Shown here piece after piece: positions 1-7,502 of a stretch of 64,000 nt of DNA. Position numbers and translations under genes: made by a program. Origin of the DNA: GCA-003244245 sp050700055 (lineage in GTDB: Bacteria; Actinomycetota; Actinomycetes; Mycobacteriales; Pseudonocardiaceae); NCBI GenBank assembly GCA_050700055.1, contig JBOHGE010000026.1, forward strand, positions 1-64,000. Direction: 5' to 3'. Position 1 is the stretch's first letter. Every line of letters starts with the position of its first letter. Under the pieces are notes generated by a model, which saw only the letters and a program-made list of their open reading frames with translations, was not told the origin of the DNA and did no database searches.

Positions 1-2
1 TA

Positions 3-83
3 CTGCTCGACGAACTCAACACCACCCCAGCCCACATCCCCGGCGACCCCCGCCCCATCACCTACAAACTCACTACACCCTAA
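3..83 (+). CDS. 3' end of an ORF cut by the window edge, possibly a transposase
   Basis: An open frame enters from the left edge and stops at TAA 81-83. Its last 26 residues end in IPGDPRPITYKLTTP. From memory this resembles the C-terminal tail of actinobacterial IS transposases (a LNxTPAxIPGDxRPITY-like ending), but the piece is too short to be sure. If right, the window starts at the edge of an insertion sequence, which would fit the relics that follow. Confidence 0.3.
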   Translation: MLDELNTTPAHIPGDPRPITYKLTTP

Positions 84-138
84 CTCAACCTCAACTACGA
101 TCTCGCCCTAACTTCCGGAGGTCTGAGGCTCCCTCCTG

Positions 139-471
139 ATGATCGGCTTCTTTTACCAGCCGTTCGGGAAGAAGATACTGAACGACTGGACGAAGATGTT
201 CAAAACGGAGTTCGCGCTCGATTACTGGGGAAAATTTTGGCTGACATGGTCGATCGGACTGGGTATTTTCTTCGGGCTCGTCAATATTTACGCGGCGAAA
301 TTGAGCTACCCGGAAGTGAAGGAGTTCCTAGTTTGGTTCGACGTTGTCGCGTACGTTTTTCTCGTGGGACTTTCGTTGATTCAAATCAAAGTAAAACGAA
401 CCAGTTCGGGAATTTACGCAGCGTTGCTGGTTTTTGTTTTTTGGATTTCATGGGGCATTTGGGCGCCGTAG
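139..471 (+). CDS. Small hypothetical integral membrane protein
   Basis: A 110-residue protein of unknown function. Three hydrophobic stretches (about residues 33-52, 66-83 and 92-108) look like membrane helices, with a charged N-terminal 30 residues. I recognise no family motif. The DNA is visibly AT-richer than its neighbours, with TTTT/AAAA runs rare elsewhere in the flank, which suggests acquired DNA. ATG 139 is the first start; a GGAGG-like sequence lies near 117-121, rather far upstream, so the start is uncertain. No gene next to it suggests a role. Confidence 0.55.
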   Translation: MIGFFYQPFGKKILNDWTKMFKTEFALDYWGKFWLTWSIGLGIFFGLVNIYAAKLSYPEVKEFLVWFDVVAYVFLVGLSLIQIKVKRTSSGIYAALLVFVFWISWGIWAP

Positions 472-668
472 TACCCGTAAACGGTTGATGCAATTTTCTT
501 TTCGCGAAAGAAATACTGATCCCAACGGAAATGATCTCAAGAGGGTTGTCCGGGTTCGAAATGCGCACATCGTGGCGAACGTCGCCGCGGTGATCGCCCG
601 CTCGCCCTCGGTGTGCCCCGGAGGTGGCCTCGGTAGCCTGGCGCTCGCACCCTTCACCGGAGTGTTTC

Positions 669-690
669 GCCCCGGGGTAGCTCCCGGGGC
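669..690. terminator. Hairpin, 8-bp perfect stem
   Basis: GCCCCGGG at 669-676 pairs perfectly with CCCGGGGC at 683-690 around a 6-nt loop. It sits between the small membrane protein and the broken XRE regulator, in a 250-bp gap that holds no other recognisable element. There is no T tract, so terminator function is inferred only from position and stem strength. Confidence 0.3.
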
Positions 691-722
691 ACCGGTGAGG
701 GGTTCCGGAAGGCGGGGCCCTA

Positions 723-1339
723 GTGGACGCTGAGGAAGCGCGCACGATCGGCTGGGCGCTGTGGCGTGTCCGCGACGATCGGGGCAAGTCGCTTCGGGTA
801 ATTGCCGGGCTGGCCGGGATAAGCAAGGACACCCTCAACCGGATCGAGTGCGGTGAGCGTTCCCCGACCCTCTCGGAGGTCCGGGCGTTGGCCGACGCGC
901 TCCAGGTCTCTGTGTCGGAGACGTGGACGCTCCGCTTGAGTACGCGACGAAACTGGCCGCGCGCACCGGAGAGAGCAACGCCTACGGGCTCAGCTTCGGT
1001 CCGAGCAATGTCGGCCGGTTCCGGGTAGCCGGGCTGGTAGAAATCGGGGACTACGAGCGAGCTGTGAGTATCGCCGAGGGCCTGAACCCAGGCGCACAAG
1101 ACCAGGCACGCCAGGCTTACTACTGGATCGACTATGGCCTGGCGCTGGCCCGGCTGCGTGGACGCCACGACGACGCGGTGCGGGCGTTCCGTCGTGCCGA
1201 GGCGATCTCGCCACATCACGTGCTGCGTGACCCGATCGTCCGCGACGTGCTCGCCGTGCTGCTCAGGCACTCGCGCCGGGGCTCCCCGGCGGATCAGGAG
1301 CTACGGGACATGGCCCGCTGGGCCGGTCTGCCCGGGTAG
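723..1339 (+). pseudogene. Broken XRE-family regulator: HTH and C-terminal part in different frames
   Basis: The first frame starts at GTG 723 and encodes a typical XRE helix-turn-helix (about residues 5-66, with SLRVIAGLAGISKDTLNRIE and RSPTLSEVRALADAL). From about 923 the matching C-terminal part continues in another frame with TPR-like helices (YERAVSIAEGLN, RQAYYWIDYGLALARLRG, HDDAVRAFRRAEAISP) and stops at 1339. Actinobacterial regulators of this build are usually near 400 residues; here only about 200 are represented, so an internal deletion with frame change is inferred. An intact HTH-only protein from 723-1028 could still be made but would end in unrelated residues. Confidence 0.6.
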
Positions 1340-1357
1340 CCCCACGGCTCAACGGGG

Positions 1358-1510
1358 ATGTCTCTCCTGAGAGACAGATGCGGCTCGGGCCTGCCGTCGG
1401 CGTGCTACTTCGAGGTGGCCGACCGTAACCCTCGGTACTGCCCAGAGTGCGTGCGCGAGGCTTACCGCGGGAGTACCGAGGCCGGCGATCGTCACCTGGC
1501 CCGCCGGTGA
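1358..1510 (+). CDS. Possible 50-residue four-cysteine protein (or remnant)
   Basis: ATG 1358 opens a 50-codon frame ending TGA 1508-1510, with cysteines at residues 8, 16, 28 and 31. The last two form a YCPEC motif typical of small zinc-binding proteins. In the +1 frame, directly overlapping the end, a protein-like stretch (VTWPAGEVGIHAGIID, then a stop near 1563) continues, so this may be a frameshifted relic of a slightly longer protein. No family recognised. Confidence 0.28.
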   Translation: MSLLRDRCGSGLPSACYFEVADRNPRYCPECVREAYRGSTEAGDRHLARR

Positions 1511-1812
1511 GGTCGGCATCCACGCCGGCATCATCGACAGCGACGACCCGTGGATCGCGGGATAACATGGCGCTGTCCTGCGGTCCGATCGATCCCCCGG
1601 GGTTGGCTGCTCAGCACCCCGCTATCCGGGGCGGCGGCAGCAGGACCGGCATCACCGTCAGCTGGGGCCGCGGCAGCAGGGTTGCCCCCTTGTGCGGCGG
1701 GGTCCTGCGGGGTGTCATCGGGTTTCGAGCAGGCAGCGATGAGTCTGCGCCCCGGAGATTGTCATACCAGCGTGATAGTCATGTCTGGTAAGTCGATCGG
1801 AAGGGAGCACAG
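1511..1812. other. Intergenic stretch with no supported gene
   Basis: Apart from the short protein-like tail to about 1563, I see no convincing coding signal or RNA gene here. The last 15 bases carry the ribosome binding site of the next gene (AAGGGAG at about 1801-1807). Its promoter must lie here but I cannot point to a clear hexamer pair. Confidence 0.5.
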
Positions 1813-2928
1813 ATGAGCGGGGTACGGGTACTGGTGGGCACCCGCAAGGGTGCGTTCGTCCTGACGTCGGACGGCCACCGCGAGCAATGGCATGTCAGCG
1901 GGCCGCACTTCGCGGGCTGGGAGATTTACCACCTCACGGGATCGCCCGCGGAGCTGGATCGGCTGTATGCGTCGCAGTCCAGCGGCTGGTTCGGGCAATT
2001 GATCCAGCGATCCGACGACGGTGGCCGGACCTGGCAGCCGGTGGGTAACGAGTTCGCCTACGACGGCGTCCCCGGCATGCACCAGTGGTATGACGGCACA
2101 CCGCATCCCTGGGAGTTCGCCCGGGTCTGGCATCTTGAGCCGTCGCTGGCCGATCCGGACACCGTCTACGCCGGGGTCGAGGACGCCGCCCTGTTCCGCA
2201 CGGTCGACGGCGGGCAGACCTGGCAGGAGCTGTCCGGGCTGCGCGACCACGGCTCTGGGCCGTCCTGGCAGCCAGGTGGCGGCGGGATGTGCCTGCACAC
2301 GATTGTGCAGCACCCCAGCGACCCCGGGCGGATGTTCGTCGCCATCTCCGCGGCGGGTGTGTTCCGGACCGACGACGCCGGCAAGACGTGGCGCCCGACC
2401 AACCGCGGTCTGCGCTCCGAGCAGATCCCGGACCCGACCGCCGAGGTCGGTCACTGCGTGCACAACCTCGCCATGCACCCGGGCCGTCCAGATGTGCTGT
2501 TCATGCAGAAGCACTGGGACGTCATGCGCAGCGACGACGCCGGCGAGTCCTGGTACGAGATCAGCGGTGACCTGCCCACCGACTTCGGATTCCCGATCGA
2601 CGTGCACGCCCACCAGCCGGACACCATCTACGTCGTTCCGATCAAGAGCGACTCGGAGCATTACCCACCCGACGGGCAGCTGCGGGTCTACCGCAGCCGG
2701 ACAGGTGGCAACGAGTGGGAGGCGCTCACGAACGGGCTTCCCCAACGCGATTGCTACGTCAACGTGTTACGTGACGCGATGGCCGTCGACTCACTCGATT
2801 CCTGCGGGGTGTACTTCGGTACCACCGGCGGGCAGGTGTACGCATCAGCCGACGCCGGAGACCACTGGACGCCTATCGTCCGCGATCTTCCAGCCGTGCT
2901 GTCCGTCGAAGTGCAGACCCTGACATGA
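1813..2928 (+). CDS. BNR-repeat (sialidase/VPS10-like beta-propeller) protein
   Basis: A 371-residue protein made of Asp-box/BNR repeats: RSDDGGRTW, RTVDGGQTW, RTDDAGKTW, RSDDAGESW and ASADAGDHW recur about every 50-80 residues, as in six- to seven-bladed sialidase or photosystem-stability-factor-like propellers. It has no signal peptide, so it is probably cytoplasmic. The family is often annotated as exo-alpha-sialidase, but I see no sialidase catalytic set, so the enzyme activity is not supported. AAGGGAG precedes ATG 1813. Its stop overlaps the start of the MoaD/ThiS-like gene by 4 bp (ATGA), so the two are translationally coupled and probably work together. Confidence 0.8.
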   Translation: MSGVRVLVGTRKGAFVLTSDGHREQWHVSGPHFAGWEIYHLTGSPAELDRLYASQSSGWFGQLIQRSDDGGRTWQPVGNEFAYDGVPGMHQWYDGTPHPWEFARVWHLEPSLADPDTVYAGVEDAALFRTVDGGQTWQELSGLRDHGSGPSWQPGGGGMCLHTIVQHPSDPGRMFVAISAAGVFRTDDAGKTWRPTNRGLRSEQIPDPTAEVGHCVHNLAMHPGRPDVLFMQKHWDVMRSDDAGESWYEISGDLPTDFGFPIDVHAHQPDTIYVVPIKSDSEHYPPDGQLRVYRSRTGGNEWEALTNGLPQRDCYVNVLRDAMAVDSLDSCGVYFGTTGGQVYASADAGDHWTPIVRDLPAVLSVEVQTLT

Positions 2929-3221
2929 TCCGCCTCAGACTCCCAGCACATCTGCGGACGCTCGCGCGCATCGACAGGGAAGTGGAGCTTCATGTCACGG
3001 GTTCGGCCACCCAGCGCGCGGTCCTCGACGTGCTCGAGGCCCGCTATCCGATGCTGCGCGGGACGATCCGCGACCATGCCACCGGCCAGCGCCGAGCGTT
3101 CGTACGGTTCTTTGCCTGCCAGCAGGACCTGTCCCACGAACTGCCAGACGCCCCGCTACCCGACGCGGTCGCCAGCGGAACCGAGCCTTTGCTGGTCGTC
3201 GGCGCGATGGCGGGTGGTTAG
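2925..3221 (+). CDS. MoaD/ThiS-family ubiquitin-like sulfur-carrier protein
   Basis: A 98-residue protein with the beta-grasp pattern of MoaD/ThiS: RLRLPAHLRTLARI at the start, a T-x-R-A-V-L-D-V-L-E-A-x-Y-P helix, and a C-terminal Gly-Gly (GAMAGG). In this family the C-terminal diglycine is adenylated and thiocarboxylated to deliver sulfur. It overlaps the upstream BNR gene by ATGA. No molybdopterin or thiamine gene is nearby, so the acceptor is unknown; a sulfur carrier paired with a BNR protein is a gene pair I believe recurs in actinobacteria. Confidence 0.8.
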   Translation: MIRLRLPAHLRTLARIDREVELHVTGSATQRAVLDVLEARYPMLRGTIRDHATGQRRAFVRFFACQQDLSHELPDAPLPDAVASGTEPLLVVGAMAGG

Positions 3222-3295
3222 GCGCCGGATGATGGTCCGCAACTCGTAATATGCGCAACCCTTTCACCAGCTCGGCAGGCGGCACAATCGTCGGG

Positions 3296-4033
3296 GTGAG
3301 CACCACCTACCATCCACCGCCACCGTCGCCCAGCACGCCGAGCCGACGCTGGGTGCGGATCGCTATCCGGATCGGCGTCGCGGTACTCGCCATCGGGACC
3401 CTGCTGGTGATCAAGCCGGAGATCATCACCGGCACGCTGGAGACCACCGGGGCGATGGTGCGAGTCGGCGCACTGCTGCTCGCCTGGCTGGTGTTCACCC
3501 TGCTGGTCCGGCGCTTCGTTCGACCACCGCTGCTGCGCACCGGGCTGACTATGGTGGTGGGTCTGGCCCTGCTCACCATGACGGTACTGCCGTACTTCAT
3601 CGACACCCGAGCCGACGACGTACTGCTGACCAGCCCGATCACCCCCAGCACCTCCAGCACCCAGGACACCCCCAAGATCGACACCACACCACCGCAGCCG
3701 GTCAGAGTGTCAGCCGGTCAGTTGACCGGCCTTGCGGGGCACCGTGGTTCGGGTGCCGCGTCGATCGTGCGCACCCCGGACGGTTCCCACGTGGTGCAGT
3801 TGGAGGGCTACAACGTCTCCAGCGGCATCACTCTCGTCCTTTACCTGGTACCCGGCACCAACCAGGAGGAGCCAGGAGCCGACGGGATCAACCTCGGCAA
3901 GCTGGCCGAGAACACCGGTAACCGGGTGGTACCGATCCCGGCGGGAACCGATCTGTCAGGCCCGCAGACCGTGCTGATCTGGTGTGAGCCGTTCAGCACC
4001 CCGATCGCGGCGGCGAGCCAGGCGTCGGTGTAG
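3296..4033 (+). CDS. Membrane protein with extracytoplasmic DM13-like domain
   Basis: From GTG 3296 the protein begins with a Pro/Ser-rich stretch, then three hydrophobic segments (VAVLAIGTLLVI; VGALLLAWLVFTLLV; TMVVGLALLTMTVLPYF), a Ser/Thr/Pro linker, and a C-terminal domain of about 110 residues (GLAGHRGSGAASIVRTPDG to the end) with the features of DM13: a G-H-x-x-x-G start, VQLEGYNVSSGITLVLYLVP and a single Cys near the end (LIWCEPFS). DM13 domains are proposed redox/electron-transfer modules outside the membrane. An upstream in-frame ATG at 3251 exists, but the natural-looking start is GTG 3296; it has little leader and could be leaderless. Confidence 0.7.
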   Translation: MSTTYHPPPPSPSTPSRRWVRIAIRIGVAVLAIGTLLVIKPEIITGTLETTGAMVRVGALLLAWLVFTLLVRRFVRPPLLRTGLTMVVGLALLTMTVLPYFIDTRADDVLLTSPITPSTSSTQDTPKIDTTPPQPVRVSAGQLTGLAGHRGSGAASIVRTPDGSHVVQLEGYNVSSGITLVLYLVPGTNQEEPGADGINLGKLAENTGNRVVPIPAGTDLSGPQTVLIWCEPFSTPIAAASQASV

Positions 4034-4046
4034 TCAGGCCCGATAA

Positions 4047-4730
4047 GTGACGTTCCGTCCGTATGTTCTGGTCTCGGTGGCCACGTCCATCGACGGCTAT
4101 ACCGACTCGCTGGGCGATTCCCGGTTGATGCTGTCCAACCAGGAGGATCTCGACCGGGTCGACGAGGTACGCGCTCACGTCGACGCCATCCTGGTCGGAG
4201 CCAACACGATCCGCCGCGACGATCCCCAGCTGCTCATCCGCTCGGCGCAGCGCCGGCAGGAACGGGGGCGGCGGGGCCAAGCACCGCACCCGACGAAGGT
4301 CACGCTGACGGAACGCGGCGGCTTGGACGCCACCGCAAGGTTCTTCGCCTGCGGCAACTCCGAGAAGATCGTTTACACCCGGGACGCCGCAGTCCCGGCA
4401 CTACGCCAGACGCTCGGGGGTATCGCCACCGTGGTGGCCGCCGGAGACCCGGTCAGCATCCAAGCCGTGCTGGACGACCTCGGCCGGCGAAAGGTCGAGC
4501 GCCTGCTGGTCGAAGGCGGTAGCACGGTGCACACCCAGTTTCTCAGCGCCGGAGTCGTCGACGAGATCCACCTCGTGATCGCGCCGTTCTTCGTCGGTGA
4601 CCGCGACGCCCCCCGCTTCGTGCACCCCGGTCGGTTCCCGCACGACTCCGAGCATCCGCTGACGCTGGCCGAGACCCGGCAGATCGGCGACGTCGTCCTG
4701 CTCCGGTATACCAGCCGTAAGACCTGGTGA
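4047..4730 (+). CDS. RibD C-terminal / dihydrofolate-reductase-like protein
   Basis: A 227-residue protein from GTG 4047 carrying the RibD_C fold: VLVSVATSIDGY at the start, AHVDAILVGANTIRRDDPQL (the V-G-x-x-T-x-x-x-D-x-P loop), and RLLVEGGSTVHTQFL towards the end. Members reduce ribosylamino-pyrimidines in riboflavin synthesis or act on undefined pteridine/flavin-like substrates using NADPH. The deaminase half of bifunctional RibD is absent and no riboflavin genes are next to it, so the exact substrate is open. Confidence 0.8.
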   Translation: MTFRPYVLVSVATSIDGYTDSLGDSRLMLSNQEDLDRVDEVRAHVDAILVGANTIRRDDPQLLIRSAQRRQERGRRGQAPHPTKVTLTERGGLDATARFFACGNSEKIVYTRDAAVPALRQTLGGIATVVAAGDPVSIQAVLDDLGRRKVERLLVEGGSTVHTQFLSAGVVDEIHLVIAPFFVGDRDAPRFVHPGRFPHDSEHPLTLAETRQIGDVVLLRYTSRKTW

Positions 4731-4734
4731 TCCG

Positions 4735-4865
4735 CACAGCTGTGTCCCCATCTCATCCAGCACCACCCGCAGGGCCTTGAGCCCGTAGAACGCCGTGGTC
4801 CGCAGGGTGCCCGCCGGCACCCCGGTTTGCGCAGAAACCTCTCTGTCCGGTTCGACCGCCGCTGG
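4735..4865 (-). pseudogene. Relic of a sigma-70 family (ECF-type) factor C-terminus
   Basis: On the minus strand a short stretch reads REVSAQTGVPAGTLRT followed by AFYGLKALRVVLDEMG, closely matching the region-4 end of ECF sigma factors (A-x-x-x-G-x-P-x-G-T-V-K-S-R, Y-x-L-R-x-L-R-x-x-L-x-E). No upstream region 2 or start is present; the frame runs from the end of the RibD_C gene, where the rest is antisense. It is most simply a leftover piece of a deleted sigma-factor gene next to the secreted DUF4394 protein. Confidence 0.45.
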
Positions 4866-4932
4866 ACGGCTGCCTTTGGGCTGACCACCTGATGACCAAG
4901 CCAGCCCAAGGGCAGCGCCACATTGACGCGGG

Positions 4933-5826
4933 TCAGGGTTGGTTGAGCGGGATGGCGATGTCCACCACGCTCGTCCCGGGAGGGAAGCTGCCCAGGGAGG
5001 TGGCCTCACCGGTCAGCGGATTGACCTCGTACAGCGCGTAACCACCACCGACCTGAAGGGTCGCGAGCGCCCTGTTGTCGACCGTGGTGCCGTTGCGGAG
5101 GGTGGAGTAGATGTCGAGCCCGGCATTACCGACCGCATCAACCGTGAGCTGGCCGGCCGCCGCCAAGGTCCCGGCGTTGGCCGGCGATTGCACCACCAAC
5201 GTGTCGTTGGTGGTGTTGACGTCGAACAGCGTGGTGCCGGTAGTGGCAGCCAGATCGTTGTTGGTGTACCCGGCCGCCGTGACGCCGTTGGTGGTGCCGG
5301 CCGCGGGTGGCGTGGTCAGCGCGGCGTCCGCGACGGTGGTGTTCACCGGCGGCGCACCGCTGGGATCGTCGATGTTGTGGCGGAGGTTTTGCCCGGTGTC
5401 GCTGACCACGCGCAGCCGGTTGGCCGCCGGGTTGAAGTCGACGCCGAACGACGTCCCGCTCAGCGCCACACTCAGCTGAGACACCTTGACCGCAGTGCCA
5501 CTGTTGGGGTTGACGGTGTATATGCCACCGGCGTTGCCCACGCCGTAGAGCAGCCCATTCTGGACTCGATAGTCAATACCGACCAAGGTCACGTCACCCT
5601 GCAGGCCGGAGATCGGGACCCCGCTCAGTGCCAGACCTGGGACCAGGCTGTTGAAGCGGACCAAGCGCTGATCGTCGGTGAGCCCGATGACGTTCAGCGG
5701 GATGATGTTGCGCGGCAGGCCAGGAAGGCCGCTCGCGACGGTGTGGCCGCCCTGGGCCAGCGCTGGGCTGGACAGGGCGATCAGCGCCACGGCTACCGTC
5801 GCACCGATCTTTGTTACACGTTGCAT
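4933..5826 (-). CDS. Secreted DUF4394-domain protein
   Basis: A 297-residue protein with a clear signal peptide (KIGATVAVALIALSSPALAQ, cleavage after ALA). The rest follows the DUF4394 pattern: NVIGLTDDQRLVRFN, GIDYRVQNGLLYGVGNAGGIYTV, GVDFNPAANRLRVVSDTGQN and GLDIYSTLRNG, a beta-rich, probably propeller-like extracytoplasmic domain. Its function is not known. AAGGAGC lies just upstream of ATG 5826. The sigma-factor relic immediately downstream suggests it may once have been paired with an ECF regulator. Confidence 0.8.
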   Translation of the reverse strand: MQRVTKIGATVAVALIALSSPALAQGGHTVASGLPGLPRNIIPLNVIGLTDDQRLVRFNSLVPGLALSGVPISGLQGDVTLVGIDYRVQNGLLYGVGNAGGIYTVNPNSGTAVKVSQLSVALSGTSFGVDFNPAANRLRVVSDTGQNLRHNIDDPSGAPPVNTTVADAALTTPPAAGTTNGVTAAGYTNNDLAATTGTTLFDVNTTNDTLVVQSPANAGTLAAAGQLTVDAVGNAGLDIYSTLRNGTTVDNRALATLQVGGGYALYEVNPLTGEATSLGSFPPGTSVVDIAIPLNQP

Positions 5827-5945
5827 GTGGTGTGCTCCTTGCGATGAGCACCCGGATCGCTACGACCCGGGTAAGTGACCGTAAGTACGCTGAACGGAGG
5901 TCTGTCGTAGATGATTACGCTTTCAAAAGACTCATCGCTCACTCG

Positions 5946-6158
5946 TTAGTGGAGTATTACAGTTAACCCTTCGCGCGCACTCTGAGGAATCGGGCAGTCA
6001 CTGCGCCGTAGGAATGGCGGCATGGCAGCCTCAGTGATCATCGCATCCTGCACCGGGGTGGCCAGCAGCTCCACGTTGCGCCACCCGTGCTCGATGACAT
6101 CACGGCCGGCCAACGCCAAGGCCGCACAGATCCCAATGATCTTTTCGGTATTTCTCAA
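5946..6158 (-). CDS. Possible 70-residue ORF after the hydrolase, unknown
   Basis: TTG 6158 lies one base beyond the hydrolase stop (TAG 6160-6162) and opens a frame to TAA at 5946. The residues look protein-like (IIGICAALALAGRDVIEHGW, then ELLATPVQDAMITEAAMPPF) but match nothing I recognise, and there is no ribosome binding site other than coupling to the hydrolase. It may be a degraded C-terminal piece of a larger gene. The rest of the 5827-5945 gap holds only the DUF4394 leader. Confidence 0.25.
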   Translation of the reverse strand: MRNTEKIIGICAALALAGRDVIEHGWRNVELLATPVQDAMITEAAMPPFLRRSDCPIPQSAREGLTVILH

Positions 6159-6159
6159 G

Positions 6160-7068
6160 CTAAGAAGCGGTGAGCCCAGCGGTGGGATCGCTAGGGCCAG
6201 TGACATCCGTGTCCTCGAAGCAGATCGCTTGGCACGCCACGAGCAGTGTGGCGGTGAACCGGCCCGGGGCGGTGAGGAACACCCCGTGGTCGCCGTCGAT
6301 GTCGTAGGCCAGTGCCCCGGGCACCGCAGCGGCAAGCTTGCGTTGCCGGGCCGGCGACACCACCCGATCATGCCGGGTGACGACCACGGCGGTGGGCACG
6401 TCAACGCCGCCTATCCAGTCTTGGGAGCTGAACGCAGAGACCGCAGAGACCGCGGACAGCGCGGTGAACAGCGGGGTGCGACGCATCTGACTCAGCGCCC
6501 AGTCCCGGTCGGCCCGATCACCGTCCTGGCCGAGCAGGTGAGCGCCGATGAGGTCGGCCCGTAGCCCATCCATGCCAGGCATCGACACCGCCGCGGCCGT
6601 CACTGCCGGCATCATCAACATCGACCAGCGGGCCCACTGCGCACCGGCGATGCTGCGGGCAGTCGCACACAACACCAGGCCGGCGGTCAGCTGCGGATGC
6701 CGGCGCCAGCACAGCTGCGCGATCAACCCGCCCATCGAGTAGCCGACGACGACGAACCGGCGGACGCCCAGCGCAATGGCCACCGCAGCGACGTCATCGG
6801 CGCACTGCTCCAGCCGGTAGCCACCCACGCAGCCCAGCCCTCGCCCGTGCCCACGCTGGTCGAAGGCCAGTACCCGGAAGTGCCGGCCCAGCGCCGCAAA
6901 CACCGCCGACCAGTTGAGCTCGGCGGTCAACGTGACGCCGTGCACGAGCATCAGGGTCGGCGCCCCACGCGGCCCCGGGCAGTCCCAGACCACGGTGCGC
7001 CCCCGGCCGGGTAGGTGCACCACCCGTTCGAACGCCAAGCCAGCGTCATCCATCGACTGCCGCCTCAT
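6160..7068 (-). CDS. Alpha/beta-hydrolase
   Basis: An alpha/beta-hydrolase of about 300 residues. The oxyanion region LMLVHGVTLT, the nucleophile elbow GYSMGG, the acid loop TRHDRVVSP and the catalytic histidine in DGDHGVF are all present, along with FDQRGHGRG typical of the esterase/haloperoxidase-like branch. The cytoplasmic substrate is unknown. The frame is open up to 7194, but the first 42 residues there look non-coding (low-complexity Arg/Gly), so I place the start at ATG 7068 or ATG 7053. It is divergent from the HTH/Hsp70-like regulator across a 430-bp gap. Confidence 0.75.
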   Translation of the reverse strand: MRRQSMDDAGLAFERVVHLPGRGRTVVWDCPGPRGAPTLMLVHGVTLTAELNWSAVFAALGRHFRVLAFDQRGHGRGLGCVGGYRLEQCADDVAAVAIALGVRRFVVVGYSMGGLIAQLCWRRHPQLTAGLVLCATARSIAGAQWARWSMLMMPAVTAAAVSMPGMDGLRADLIGAHLLGQDGDRADRDWALSQMRRTPLFTALSAVSAVSAFSSQDWIGGVDVPTAVVVTRHDRVVSPARQRKLAAAVPGALAYDIDGDHGVFLTAPGRFTATLLVACQAICFEDTDVTGPSDPTAGLTAS

Positions 7069-7226
7069 CACAACGGCACCAACCCGCCGGCCGCGCTGCC
7101 AGTAACCTCCCCTTGACGATAACCCGTAACCCACCGGACGCCATAGCGTCATGTATCTATGACCTAGCGGGATGTCATCTGGGGTGCACGTCACGTGTCC
7201 GAAGCCAGTGCGACGGCGGATCCAGG

Positions 7227-7265
7227 CCCCTGCACGGGGCCCGACAGCGCGGCCCCGTGCAGGGG
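7227..7265. repeat. Perfect 15-bp inverted repeat, 9-nt loop
   Basis: CCCCTGCACGGGGCC (7227-7241) and its exact reverse complement (7251-7265) flank CGACAGCGC. It lies in the 430-bp space between two divergent genes (hydrolase and HTH/Hsp70-like regulator), where a terminator for either is not expected, so an operator or a hairpin left from a lost gene is more likely. No T tract follows. I see nothing else gene-like in 7069-7502. Confidence 0.6.
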
Positions 7266-7502
7266 TGGAAGGCCGGTAGGCGACTGTGAGGAGGCCCCAT
7301 CGCCGGACCGGCCCAGCTCAGGCGGCGGACAGCGGCTCCTGGTGAGTCATCGCAGGCGTCTCCGTTGCTGTGCGTAAGGTGTGGCTCTCAGACAACCGTG
7401 AGTTACCAGCCGTGACCAGAGCACGACCGCCGCAGCGCCGATGCGACAGTGCCGCATCAGGGGCTCCGTACTGCGAAAACGCTTCCAGCGAGAGGTGACG
7501 AC

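Noticed and set aside
545..570. tRNA-like T-arm (GGTTCGAAATG)
   Set aside because: The flanking bases do not form the 5-bp T stem and no anticodon or acceptor stem can be built around it.
386..1270. A 294-codon minus-strand frame over the XRE relic
   Set aside because: Overlaps the HTH coding on the other strand, has low-complexity composition and no motif or ribosome binding site.
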